Shown here piece after piece: positions 8,513 to 14,515 of a stretch of DNA of 17,776 nucleotides. The notes beneath the pieces are model-generated. The model did no database searches, was not told the DNA's origin, and saw nothing but the letters and a program-made list of their open reading frames with translations. The stretch is from JBOFDK01 sp051650305 (GTDB lineage Bacteria; Bacillota; Clostridia; Lachnospirales; Cellulosilyticaceae). Where the stretch lies: NCBI GenBank assembly GCA_051650305.1, contig JBOFIT010000180.1:1-17776 (forward strand). Reading direction: 5' to 3'. A program made the translations under genes and the position numbers. Within the stretch, counting starts at the first letter, position 1. Each line of letters starts with the position of its first letter.

Positions 8513-10239
8513 TGAAAAAGCTTTTGTTCTATATAAGTATAGGGATTATGAGCTGTCTTATGGTGATACATATAAGTGAATGGGGAAAGAAAACATTTGA
8601 ACTAAGGGCATATGAGGAAGATAGCCTTGCTTATTACTATCAATCGACAGCATTTGAAGCAACGCTCCAACAACATATAGAACAAACATTTCAAGTATGT
8701 ATCAACAAGCAACACCAAAATGATGGATTTAAGAAGATCGTAAATAGTCCTAATTATGATTTTTATATAGTAATGGGTCAAAATCAGTATGTAAGTGGCT
8801 ATGCGAATATAAGTAATTATGACGGAAAGCCACTTATAGGCTATGATACTTTTTGGCTGAAATATTTTTTTGAGTCTAAAGTCAATCCCTATAGCTATAG
8901 AGTTGGATTTGACAGAGTAAGAGATGGGGAAATACAAGTAACACGAGGGCATATAGATAAGGTATTACAAGACATGATGAGAAAATACCCCCAAGTGGAA
9001 GCATTCCAGGTGAGTATTGGAAATGAACTGAGAGAGGGTGATGCTTTCTATACCGTCTATCAAGAGTTGCAGCAAACCATGGATGAACAAAGGCGTTTAG
9101 TGAGTAGGTTGTGGAAGTGGATTTTGGTGGAGATAAGTATGACGGGGCTTATTGTAATAGGGATTGCTAAGAAACGATGGAATCTGCATCCATTAAAATC
9201 TTTAATGGAATGGATTGCAAAGAAAAAATACTATGAGATATTTTTTGTAGGTGGGTTTAGTGGCTACATCATAGGCAGTGGACTTATAAGCTGGGCATTC
9301 GTTGAAGGGATTAAGCATGGGAGCAAGGGTACAAGTTATTTCTATGGTGTATCGATGATACTTTGGCAAGTTATAGCCCTCTATGTGGTGATGCTGTATG
9401 GAAATAATATGAGCTATATACGACGGACATTAAGTGATATGGTATCAGGCATAGTGACTGTGAGAAGAAAGATACCTAGGGAAAAACTTATCTTGAATCA
9501 AATGGTACAAGAGGTAAATGTGCTTTCAGAGAAGATGCGTGAAAGGGCAGAAGCCATAGGGAAGAATGAAAAGTTAAAGACAGAGTTACTGATGTGTGTA
9601 CCAAAGAGCTTATGCACCCCTGTTCTTGAAGTGGTGAAAACACTAGAAAAACTAAAAGAGATTGACGTTAAAGATGAAATAGCAAAAGAGTATATTGCTA
9701 TACTAGAAGAACGCACACAGAGATTTCAAGTGTTACTAAAGGACGTCATCGAAATCCCCAAGGAACTAGATGACGGTATTGAAGTAAGTAGTGACACTGT
9801 GGAGCTATGTGAAGTAGTAGAGACGGTGGTGGAACGCTATACAGATAAATTTGAGATGAATAGGCTAGAAATGTGTATGGTGGAATGCACACCAACTTTT
9901 GTAGATGGTGATATGAAATTTATCTGGCGTATATTAGAAAATTTAATAGGTAATATCATTAAGTATGCTATGCCTCATACAAGAGTCTATACACATATAA
10001 AGAAGGAAAATGGGTATGGAATCCTAACTATTAAAAATATGTGTAGAGAGCCAATAGATAGAAAAGCAGAGGAGCTTAAAGAACGATTTGTAAGAGGGGA
10101 TAGGTCGAGAACGACAGAAGGATTTGGGCTTGGGCTTGCCATAGTAGATAATCTTGTGACACTTCAAAAGGGGAAGATGGAGATTGTGATAGATGGAGAT
10201 TTGTTTAAGGTGATTATTGCTTTACCATTAAGCAAGTAG
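8509..10239 (+). CDS. Sensor kinase 2: paralogue lacking the phospho-acceptor histidine
   Basis: A 576-residue paralogue of kinase 1 with the same plan: helices at about 5-21, 203-219, 243-267 and 277-297, and an extracellular sensor at about 24-200. Both sensors share AYYxSxAFE near the first helix and a (Y)PxVxxxxxxIxxEL block. Where kinase 1 has SHDLKTP, this protein has PKSLCTP (365-371). The His is Lys366 and the adjacent acid is Ser367, so it cannot autophosphorylate at the usual site. Its ATP domain is well kept: ENLIGNIIKY N-box (477-486), F527 in ERFVRGD, a full-length lid, and GFGLGL (538-543). The frame is unbroken, so this is not a decayed pseudogene. The start is ATG 8509 overlapping the previous stop; ATG 8512 gives better spacing from AAGGAGGGG (8495-8503). 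A role as catalytic partner of kinase 1 is inference. Confidence 0.93.
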   Translation: MMKKLLFYISIGIMSCLMVIHISEWGKKTFELRAYEEDSLAYYYQSTAFEATLQQHIEQTFQVCINKQHQNDGFKKIVNSPNYDFYIVMGQNQYVSGYANISNYDGKPLIGYDTFWLKYFFESKVNPYSYRVGFDRVRDGEIQVTRGHIDKVLQDMMRKYPQVEAFQVSIGNELREGDAFYTVYQELQQTMDEQRRLVSRLWKWILVEISMTGLIVIGIAKKRWNLHPLKSLMEWIAKKKYYEIFFVGGFSGYIIGSGLISWAFVEGIKHGSKGTSYFYGVSMILWQVIALYVVMLYGNNMSYIRRTLSDMVSGIVTVRRKIPREKLILNQMVQEVNVLSEKMRERAEAIGKNEKLKTELLMCVPKSLCTPVLEVVKTLEKLKEIDVKDEIAKEYIAILEERTQRFQVLLKDVIEIPKELDDGIEVSSDTVELCEVVETVVERYTDKFEMNRLEMCMVECTPTFVDGDMKFIWRILENLIGNIIKYAMPHTRVYTHIKKENGYGILTIKNMCREPIDRKAEELKERFVRGDRSRTTEGFGLGLAIVDNLVTLQKGKMEIVIDGDLFKVIIALPLSK

Positions 10240-10253
10240 GCAATGATAAATAA

Positions 10254-10303
10254 AGAATAGCCCTGAGTGCTTCGTAGATGAAGGCACTCAGGGCTATTCT
10301 TTT
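10254..10303. terminator. Bidirectional terminator between kinase 2 and a minus-strand small gene
   Basis: A perfect 16-bp stem: 10255-10270 pairs with 10284-10299. The loop is about 13 bases. T follows on the plus strand (TCTTTT, 10299-10303), and an A-rich run before 10254 gives a T-rich tail on the minus strand. It closes the two convergent units. Confidence 0.9.
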
Positions 10304-10312
10304 AAGTGTGAA

Positions 10313-10465
10313 CTAACGGTCAGACAAGCCGCCAGTTTTTTTGTTGTTAAAACCTTTACGTGCAGTAGCGGATGACTTCTCAGGGCGTTTGCCGTTTTGC
10401 GCTTTGGCATTCTTGGTTTTCTTTTCTTCGATAAGTTGTTTCATGCGTTCTAATTGTGTAGACAT
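10313..10465 (-). CDS. Small basic protein, 50 residues, unknown function
   Basis: An intact minus-strand frame of 50 codons plus TAG. It begins MSTQLERMKQLIEEKKTKN and ends NNKKTGGLSDR. It has an N-terminal amphipathic helix (about 1-20), then a Lys/Arg/Ser-rich linker (RPEKSSATARKG), then the short tail. I recall similar short clostridial proteins ending in a KKTGGL(F/S)D(K/R) motif, but I know no function. It has no hydrophobic segment and is expected to be cytoplasmic and highly basic. The ribosome site is modest (GAAGAG, 10475-10480, nine bases from the ATG). A possible promoter lies upstream on the same strand. It fills what would otherwise be a 360-base gap and shares the terminator with the convergent kinase operon. 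Confidence 0.72.
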   Translation of the reverse strand: MSTQLERMKQLIEEKKTKNAKAQNGKRPEKSSATARKGFNNKKTGGLSDR

Positions 10466-10503
10466 TGTTTAGTACTCTTCATTCTATAAAATTTGATGTC
10501 TTT

Positions 10504-10532
10504 ATTGTATATCATTTTAAAGGAAATGACTA
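10504..10532 (-). promoter_or_regulatory. Possible promoter of the 50-residue protein gene
   Basis: Read on the minus strand: -35 TAGTCA (10532-10527) and -10 TACAAT (10509-10504) with a 17-base spacer. The start would fall near 10497, about 30 bases before the ATG. The -35 match is only four of six. Confidence 0.35.
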
Positions 10533-10552
10533 GAGGGATGAATGAAAGAAAC

Positions 10553-10581
10553 TTTTAAAACCTAGAGGAATAGGGTATACT
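10553..10581 (+). promoter_or_regulatory. Possible promoter of the toxin-antitoxin pair
   Basis: A -10 TATACT at 10576-10581 lies 17 bases after a poor -35, TTTTAA, at 10553-10558. Transcription would start near 10588. That leaves only 12 bases before the ATG at 10600 but 33 before the GTG at 10621, which has the better ribosome site. Confidence 0.4.
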
Positions 10582-10599
10582 AAAAGATAAGATACATAG

Positions 10600-11001
10600 A
10601 TGAAAGATGAGGTGGTGGAAGTGAACGGGTGCACCATAGAAGCCATATGTTGTGAGATTGCCCAAAGCTATGGGCTTTATGCCATAGGGATGTTTGGAAG
10701 TAGGGCGCGTGGAGATGCTGAGGAACATTCAGATTGTGATTTTTTTATTATGGGTGATATCACTATGACACAAGAATTAGATATAGAAGCTACCCTTGAA
10801 AGTATGTTAGGCGTAGAAGTAGACGTCGTTAAACTCACACCTCAAATGGATAAGTTTTTGGCTAAAAATATTTTGAATGAAGGCATTGTTTATTATAAGG
10901 TAGCGGATTTATTTGATGCTTTTTATGAGAGTATAGAAAGATTTTTTGTAGAGAATCATGATTTTATCTATTTTAGAAAGAGGGATTTACTTGATCAATA
11001 A
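10600..11001 (+). CDS. mntA: MNT-domain nucleotidyltransferase antitoxin (MntA type)
   Basis: A 133-residue minimal nucleotidyltransferase. The active-site signature GSX10DXD is complete: Gly33-Ser34 in FGSRARGD, then Asp45 and Asp47 in SDCD. The third acid should be Asp75 in VEVDVV. In characterised MNT-HEPN pairs this enzyme transfers AMP to a tyrosine next to the toxin's active site and silences it; the same role is inferred here from the adjacent HEPN gene. The start is uncertain. ATG 10600 has no clear ribosome site, while in-frame GTG 10621 has AGGTGG at 10610-10615 and still leaves about 26 residues before the GS motif, which fits the family. The gene overlaps the toxin gene, as expected for coupled translation. 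Confidence 0.9.
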   Translation: MKDEVVEVNGCTIEAICCEIAQSYGLYAIGMFGSRARGDAEEHSDCDFFIMGDITMTQELDIEATLESMLGVEVDVVKLTPQMDKFLAKNILNEGIVYYKVADLFDAFYESIERFFVENHDFIYFRKRDLLDQ

Positions 11002-11422
11002 CGATAGAATACTTAAGCTATTATTGGATTTAAAAGAGTGGGAAGAAGAATACCAAGCAGGTGTTGAAGCACTAAGTGTGAGTGAAACAGAAAAAATGAG
11101 TAAGATTATCTCACATAGTTTGCGGGCGTATTTTTTAGATTTTCATATTTGGTGTGAAGACTTTATTTCTATTTATCTGAAAGCTCTTAAAAAATTTAGA
11201 ATAGATTTGTCGGCTATAGAAGGTATGGAGTTGTTAAAGGATGAAGGTGTCGTTAGTGAGACGTTTTATCGCTTTTATGCCAGCTCGAGAAGACTACGTA
11301 ATCGATTGGCACATCGCTATAAGTTACCAGGAGACGGGGAACTTATAGATAATATCAATGATAATCATGCTATTCTAGTTGAATTAGAAAATGCATTGAA
11401 AGACCTGCTAAATAAGGCATAA
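10991..11422 (+). CDS. hepT: HEPN-domain RNase toxin (HepT type) with RX4HXY motif
   Basis: A 143-residue all-helical HEPN protein. Near its C-terminal third it has RNRLAHRY, which is exactly RX4HXY: Arg103, His108 and Tyr110 from the TTG start. Arg and His form the RNase centre of HEPN dimers; the Tyr is the residue AMPylated by the partner MNT enzyme in studied systems. Activity here is inferred from the motif and the gene pair. I prefer TTG at 10991 because GAGGG at 10980-10984 is well placed, giving an 11-base overlap with the antitoxin gene. An upstream ATG at 10958 would add 11 residues but has only a weak site. No terminator separates it from the following gene. Confidence 0.88.
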   Translation: MINNDRILKLLLDLKEWEEEYQAGVEALSVSETEKMSKIISHSLRAYFLDFHIWCEDFISIYLKALKKFRIDLSAIEGMELLKDEGVVSETFYRFYASSRRLRNRLAHRYKLPGDGELIDNINDNHAILVELENALKDLLNKA

Positions 11423-11433
11423 CAATACATGAG

Positions 11434-11467
11434 TATAATAAAAAAATAATAGTAGAAGATGGAGGGG
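11434..11467 (+). promoter_or_regulatory. Weak promoter candidate and strong ribosome site before the DIP1984-family gene
   Basis: TATAAT at 11434-11439 is a perfect -10 but has no -35. GGAGGGG at 11461-11467 is a strong ribosome site that fixes the GTG start at 11475. The gene may use this promoter or read-through from the toxin-antitoxin pair. Confidence 0.35.
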
Positions 11468-11474
11468 AAATAAA

Positions 11475-11930
11475 GTGAAACTAGCAGAAGCATTGAATTT
11501 AAGAGCGGACTTACAAAAGCGAATTGCCAGCATCAAAGAGCGATTGCTTCGTAATGCAAAGGTACAAGAAGGGGAGCAGCCAGCAGAAGACCCAGCGGAA
11601 CTTTTAAAAGAATTAGATGGTATGATGGTGCAGTTAGAATACTACATCAAGGTTATCAATAAAACCAATAGCACAACTTATGTGGATAACGAGAGCATGA
11701 CGGACTTAATCGCTAAAAGAGATACCCTAGGATTAAAATTATCCATACTTAGAAGCTTCTTAAGTGAAGCCTCAAATAAGATTGATCGCTATTCAACCAA
11801 AGAGATTCGTATTTTAAGCACGGTGAATATCGCAGAAAAGCAAAAAGAAGTAGATGACCTGTCAAAAGCGTATCGACTGATCGATACAAAGCTACAAGGG
11901 CTTAATTGGACCACAGATTTAGTGGAATAA
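11475..11930 (+). CDS. DIP1984 family protein
   Basis: A 151-residue, mostly helical soluble protein. It matches what I remember of the DIP1984 family almost end to end: KLAEALNLRADLQKRI at the start, VQEGEQPAEDP (31-41), a VINKTNSTT block, then DRYSTKEIRILSTV and a final LNWTTDL. Length is typical (about 150). The long charged heptad-like helices suggest a coiled-coil bundle. The family's molecular function is not established to my knowledge; some members are named septicolysin in databases, but I see nothing here that supports a pore-forming role (no signal peptide, no membrane segment). The start is GTG at 11475, seven bases after GGAGGGG. It lies 52 bases after the HEPN toxin gene. Confidence 0.87.
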   Translation: MKLAEALNLRADLQKRIASIKERLLRNAKVQEGEQPAEDPAELLKELDGMMVQLEYYIKVINKTNSTTYVDNESMTDLIAKRDTLGLKLSILRSFLSEASNKIDRYSTKEIRILSTVNIAEKQKEVDDLSKAYRLIDTKLQGLNWTTDLVE

Positions 11931-12150
11931 AGCGAAGTTGGTAGTTTATAAGGGTGAACATAAACTCTGCTAATTGAGATGTGAATTAGCTCCTGGAAAG
12001 TATATACGGAACCAATATACGCATAGTAATAGATGAGTTCAGTATTGTGACAAGGGTAAAGTAACACGTAAATGTAACGACCATATGTTGACTTATAAAC
12101 GAGGGTGGATAGGGGATTGAGTAGCTAAAGATACCATAGAAATGATCAAG
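11931..12150 (+). ncRNA. Non-coding hairpin-rich stretch; possible group II intron 5' remnant or leader RNA
   Basis: No credible gene fits here, yet the sequence is not random-looking. Three perfect short hairpins occur in a row: AGTTTAT/ATAAACT (11943-11949 with 11960-11966), GCTAATT/AATTAGC (11969-11975 with 11984-11990) and GTATAT/ATATAC (12000-12005 with 12015-12020). They are followed by a GAUGAGUU...GGGUA-like segment (12032-12058) and a purine-rich stretch, CGAGGGTGGATAGGGG (12100-12115). The order and wording remind me of domain I of bacterial group II introns. The rest of an intron (reverse transcriptase, domain V) is missing, so it would be a truncated remnant. The alternative is a leader RNA acting with the terminator that follows. 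Both are inference. Confidence 0.38.
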
Positions 12151-12176
12151 TAGAGAGCAGCGTGCTCTCTATTTTT
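12151..12176 (+). terminator. Perfect terminator 18 bases before the second response regulator gene
   Basis: TAGAGAGCA (12151-12159) pairs with TGCTCTCTA (12163-12171) around a GCG loop, followed by TTTTT (12172-12176). It may simply end the DIP1984-family transcript. But only 18 bases remain before the ATG at 12195, too few for a normal downstream promoter, so it could act as an attenuator for the operon that follows. Confidence 0.85.
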
Positions 12177-12194
12177 GTAGGAAAGAGGCAGTAT

Positions 12195-12875
12195 ATGTTG
12201 AAGAAGTTAATGATTGTTGAAGATGACCAAGCATTGTCTAATGGCATAATGATTGCCTTAAAGCATGAGGAGATGCATATTACACAATGCTATGATATAA
12301 AGACAGCGAAGATAAGATTAGAGGAAGAGGCTTTTGATTTAATCATCATTGATTTGAATTTGCCAGATGGGAATGGGCTTGATTTACTGAGAGAGATTAA
12401 GGTAAGTAAGGACATCCCTATCATGATACTGACTGCTAATGATATGGAAATCGATATCGTGATGGGGCTTGAGATGGGGGCAGATGACTATATGACCAAG
12501 CCTTTTAGTTTAGCGGTGCTTAGAGCTAGAGTGAATACGCAGCTCAGGAAAAAAGGTATTACCCAGAAAAGTTGTTTTAAGCAGGATGGATTGAACTTTA
12601 ATTTTGAGCAAATGGTGTACTTTAAAGATGGAAGACGTGTGGAACTAAGTAAGACAGAACAGAAGCTTCTAAGAATCTTAGTAGAAAATAAAGGCATGAC
12701 TTTATCACGACGTGTTTTGGTAGACCGCGTATGGACAGATGGTGCTGAATATGTAGATGAAAATGCTTTATCGGTGACGATTAAAAGGCTTCGCGATAAA
12801 TTAGAAGATAGCCCCTCTAAGCCAGACTATATCAAGACAGTGTATGGGATAGGTTATACATGGGTGGTCGTATGA
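12195..12875 (+). CDS. OmpR-family response regulator of the ABC-transporter module
   Basis: A 226-residue response regulator. The receiver (about 3-118) has the acidic pair Asp10-Asp11, the phospho-acceptor Asp53 in IIDLNLPDG, Thr80 and Lys102 in TKPF. The winged helix (about 130-225) has LSKTEQKLLRILV and ends in TVYGIGYTW. The start is set at ATG 12195 because AGGAAAGAGG (12179-12188) precedes it. An in-frame GTG at 12162 would place the first codons inside the terminator stem and is rejected. The gene overlaps the kinase by ATGA. By analogy with regulator-kinase-ABC modules of Firmicutes (Bce/Vra type), it probably activates the transporter genes downstream; the inverted repeat at 13719-13744 is a candidate target. 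Confidence 0.96.
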   Translation: MLKKLMIVEDDQALSNGIMIALKHEEMHITQCYDIKTAKIRLEEEAFDLIIIDLNLPDGNGLDLLREIKVSKDIPIMILTANDMEIDIVMGLEMGADDYMTKPFSLAVLRARVNTQLRKKGITQKSCFKQDGLNFNFEQMVYFKDGRRVELSKTEQKLLRILVENKGMTLSRRVLVDRVWTDGAEYVDENALSVTIKRLRDKLEDSPSKPDYIKTVYGIGYTWVVV

Positions 12876-13720
12876 TTGGGATATTTGGAGTTAAGAAGAT
12901 GATCAAACGGCTGAATCAAATGATTGATAATGCCATAGAAGGTAAGCCTATAGAAAATAGCTTTGATGAAACGGAAATGTCGGCTCTTGAGACGAAGCTT
13001 TCACATTATCTCACAGCTAATAATAGAACCAAAGGACAATTGGAAGAGGAGAAAACGAAGATTAATGGGTTTATTTCAGATATTTCTCATCAGACAAAGA
13101 CGCCCATTGCCAATATCTTGCTTTACACACAGCTCCTTTCAGAAAGTGACTTGAGTGAGCAAGACAAGATGTGTGTGGAGGCATTGATGATGCAGGCAGA
13201 AAAGTTAAATTTCTTAGTAGCAGCGCTGGTGAAAGCATCAAGACTTGAGACGGGAATGGTTGCAGTAACACCAAAGGAAGCCCCTGTAAAAGTGCTTATA
13301 GAGGTGGCAATAACCCAAGTGGAGGCGAAGGCAAAGGCTAAAACGATCCAGCTTGTCGTCAAAGAGACGGATGCCCTTGCTTTTTTTGATAAAAAGTGGA
13401 CCATAGAAGCACTTTATAATCTCATAGATAATGCTGTGAAGTATACGCCAGAAGGGGGAAGTGTAGAGGTAGAGGTGGTGAGCTACCCACTTTTTTGTCG
13501 TATCGATATAAAAGACACAGGGAGAGGGATAAAAGAAGAAGACATCCCGAAGATTTTCACCAGATTTTACCGAGCACCAGAGGTAAGTCGTGAGGAAGGC
13601 GTGGGAATCGGCCTTTATCTTGCAAGAGAAATTATTACGAAGCAAGGGGGCTATATCAAGGTGCAATCTACCTGTGGGGAAGGAGCTACTTTTTCAGTCT
13701 TTTTACCAAGGGAAGGCTAA
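12872..13720 (+). CDS. Soluble histidine kinase without membrane segments
   Basis: A 282-residue kinase core. The dimerisation box SDISHQTKTPIANI has His73. The ATP domain is intact: NLIDNAVKY (183-191), DTGRGI (215-220), Phe229, and GVGIGL (243-248). Before this is only a short segment (1-65) resembling the juxtamembrane linker of related clostridial kinases, with FDETEMSALETKL at 31-43. The transmembrane helices that usually precede it are absent: residues 1-12 are short and carry Lys8, Lys9 and Lys12. Signal input must therefore be cytoplasmic or through a partner such as the ABC permease. The start is ATG 12872, overlapping the regulator's stop as ATGA; ATG 12860 (GGGATAGG upstream) would add four residues. 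A terminator separates it from the ATPase gene. Confidence 0.94.
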   Translation: MIGIFGVKKMIKRLNQMIDNAIEGKPIENSFDETEMSALETKLSHYLTANNRTKGQLEEEKTKINGFISDISHQTKTPIANILLYTQLLSESDLSEQDKMCVEALMMQAEKLNFLVAALVKASRLETGMVAVTPKEAPVKVLIEVAITQVEAKAKAKTIQLVVKETDALAFFDKKWTIEALYNLIDNAVKYTPEGGSVEVEVVSYPLFCRIDIKDTGRGIKEEDIPKIFTRFYRAPEVSREEGVGIGLYLAREIITKQGGYIKVQSTCGEGATFSVFLPREG

Positions 13721-13787
13721 AATCTTTCAACACTGTAAGATTTTAAATGAGATGAGAAAGATTATGGAAAGATTTATTGGATAAAAT
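13719..13787 (+). promoter_or_regulatory. Candidate operator and promoter for the ABC transporter genes
   Basis: An 8-bp inverted repeat, AAAATCTT (13719-13726) and AAGATTTT (13737-13744), with a 10-base spacer begins at the kinase stop codon. A -10-like TAAAAT follows at 13782-13787 without a good -35, as is common for activator-driven promoters. This -10 overlaps the left arm of the terminator at 13783. The repeat could also be a weak hairpin ending the kinase transcript. Confidence 0.4.
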
Positions 13788-13819
13788 CTGTATTGTAGAC
13801 GTACAATACAGATTTTTTT
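13783..13819 (+). terminator. Terminator between the kinase and ABC ATPase genes
   Basis: A perfect 15-bp stem, 13783-13797 with 13802-13816, around a GACG loop. T runs from 13813 to 13819. It stands directly before the AAGGAG ribosome site (13821-13826) of the ATPase gene, so regulator-kinase transcripts should mostly stop here. Confidence 0.9.
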
Positions 13820-13834
13820 GAAGGAGATAGAAAG

Positions 13835-14515
13835 ATGACGATTCTAGAGACAAAAAACTTAAAGAAGATATATGGGCATGATGAAGTAGCTGTACATGCA
13901 TTAGATGGTGTGACGATGCAAGTGGAGAATGGTACTTTTGTTGCTATTGTCGGGACTTCAGGGAGTGGTAAATCCACCTTATTACATATGCTAGGAGGAC
14001 TGGATAGACCGACAAGTGGGGAGGTCTTGGTAGATGGAAAAAGTATTTTTGAACTGGCAGACGAAGCATTGACTATTTTTAGACGTCGCAAAATCGGATT
14101 TGTATTTCAAAATTATAACCTTGTACAGACTTTAAATGTATATGAAAACATTATTTTACCCATAGGCCTTGATGGTAATAAGCCAGACAAAGCTTATGTG
14201 GATACGATCATTCAGACACTAGGTCTACAAGACAAGCTACAAAGTATGCCGAATCATTTGTCAGGTGGGCAGCAACAGCGCGTGGCAATCGCACGTGCCT
14301 TGGCATCCAAGCCAGCGATTATTCTAGCAGATGAGCCCACAGGTAATTTAGATAGTAAGACAAGTCAAGACGTCTTAAGCTTACTCAAGGTAACGAGCCA
14401 AAAGTTTCATCAAACGATTGTGATGATTACCCATAATGAGGAGATTGCACAAATGGCAGACCGAATCATTCGTATTGAGGATGGACAAATCGTAGGCGGT
14501 GATAGCAATGCTTAA
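13835..14515 (+). CDS. ABC transporter ATPase, MacB/LolD/BceA type
   Basis: A 226-residue nucleotide-binding subunit. All catalytic motifs are present: Walker A GTSGSGKST (40-48), Q-loop Gln92 in VFQNYNL, signature LSGGQQQR (142-149), Walker B ILADEP (163-168) with catalytic Glu167, and H-loop His200 in ITHN. The VFQNYNLVQTLNVYENI stretch and the length are typical of ATPases that drive FtsX-like permeases (lipoprotein release, macrolide or antimicrobial-peptide resistance modules), which work by mechanotransmission rather than classical transport. The ATG at 13835 follows AAGGAG (13821-13826). Its last codons overlap the permease start, so the two are translationally coupled. Its expression depends on a promoter acting past the terminator just upstream. 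Confidence 0.97.
   Translation: MTILETKNLKKIYGHDEVAVHALDGVTMQVENGTFVAIVGTSGSGKSTLLHMLGGLDRPTSGEVLVDGKSIFELADEALTIFRRRKIGFVFQNYNLVQTLNVYENIILPIGLDGNKPDKAYVDTIIQTLGLQDKLQSMPNHLSGGQQQRVAIARALASKPAIILADEPTGNLDSKTSQDVLSLLKVTSQKFHQTIVMITHNEEIAQMADRIIRIEDGQIVGGDSNA

Noticed and set aside
8290..10060. Asp to Asn change in the G1 box of both tandem kinases as evidence of inactivity
   Set aside because: Asn at this place (VKNMS, IKNMC) seems usual in the clostridial kinase subgroup with the IDGDLFKV tail, so I did not count it as a loss.
11931..12150. Group IIC intron inserted after a terminator
   Set aside because: Group IIC introns sit downstream of terminator hairpins. Here the intron-like stretch lies upstream of the hairpin and has no domain V or reverse transcriptase.
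12162..12194. GTG at 12162 as the start of the second response regulator
   Set aside because: The codons would lie in the terminator stem and T-run, and no ribosome site precedes it. ATG 12195 has AGGAAAGAGG and gives the normal receiver N-terminus.
13238..13666. Overlapping minus-strand frames inside the soluble kinase gene
   Set aside because: The plus frame encodes an intact kinase with every motif; the opposite frames have no recognisable domain or start signal.
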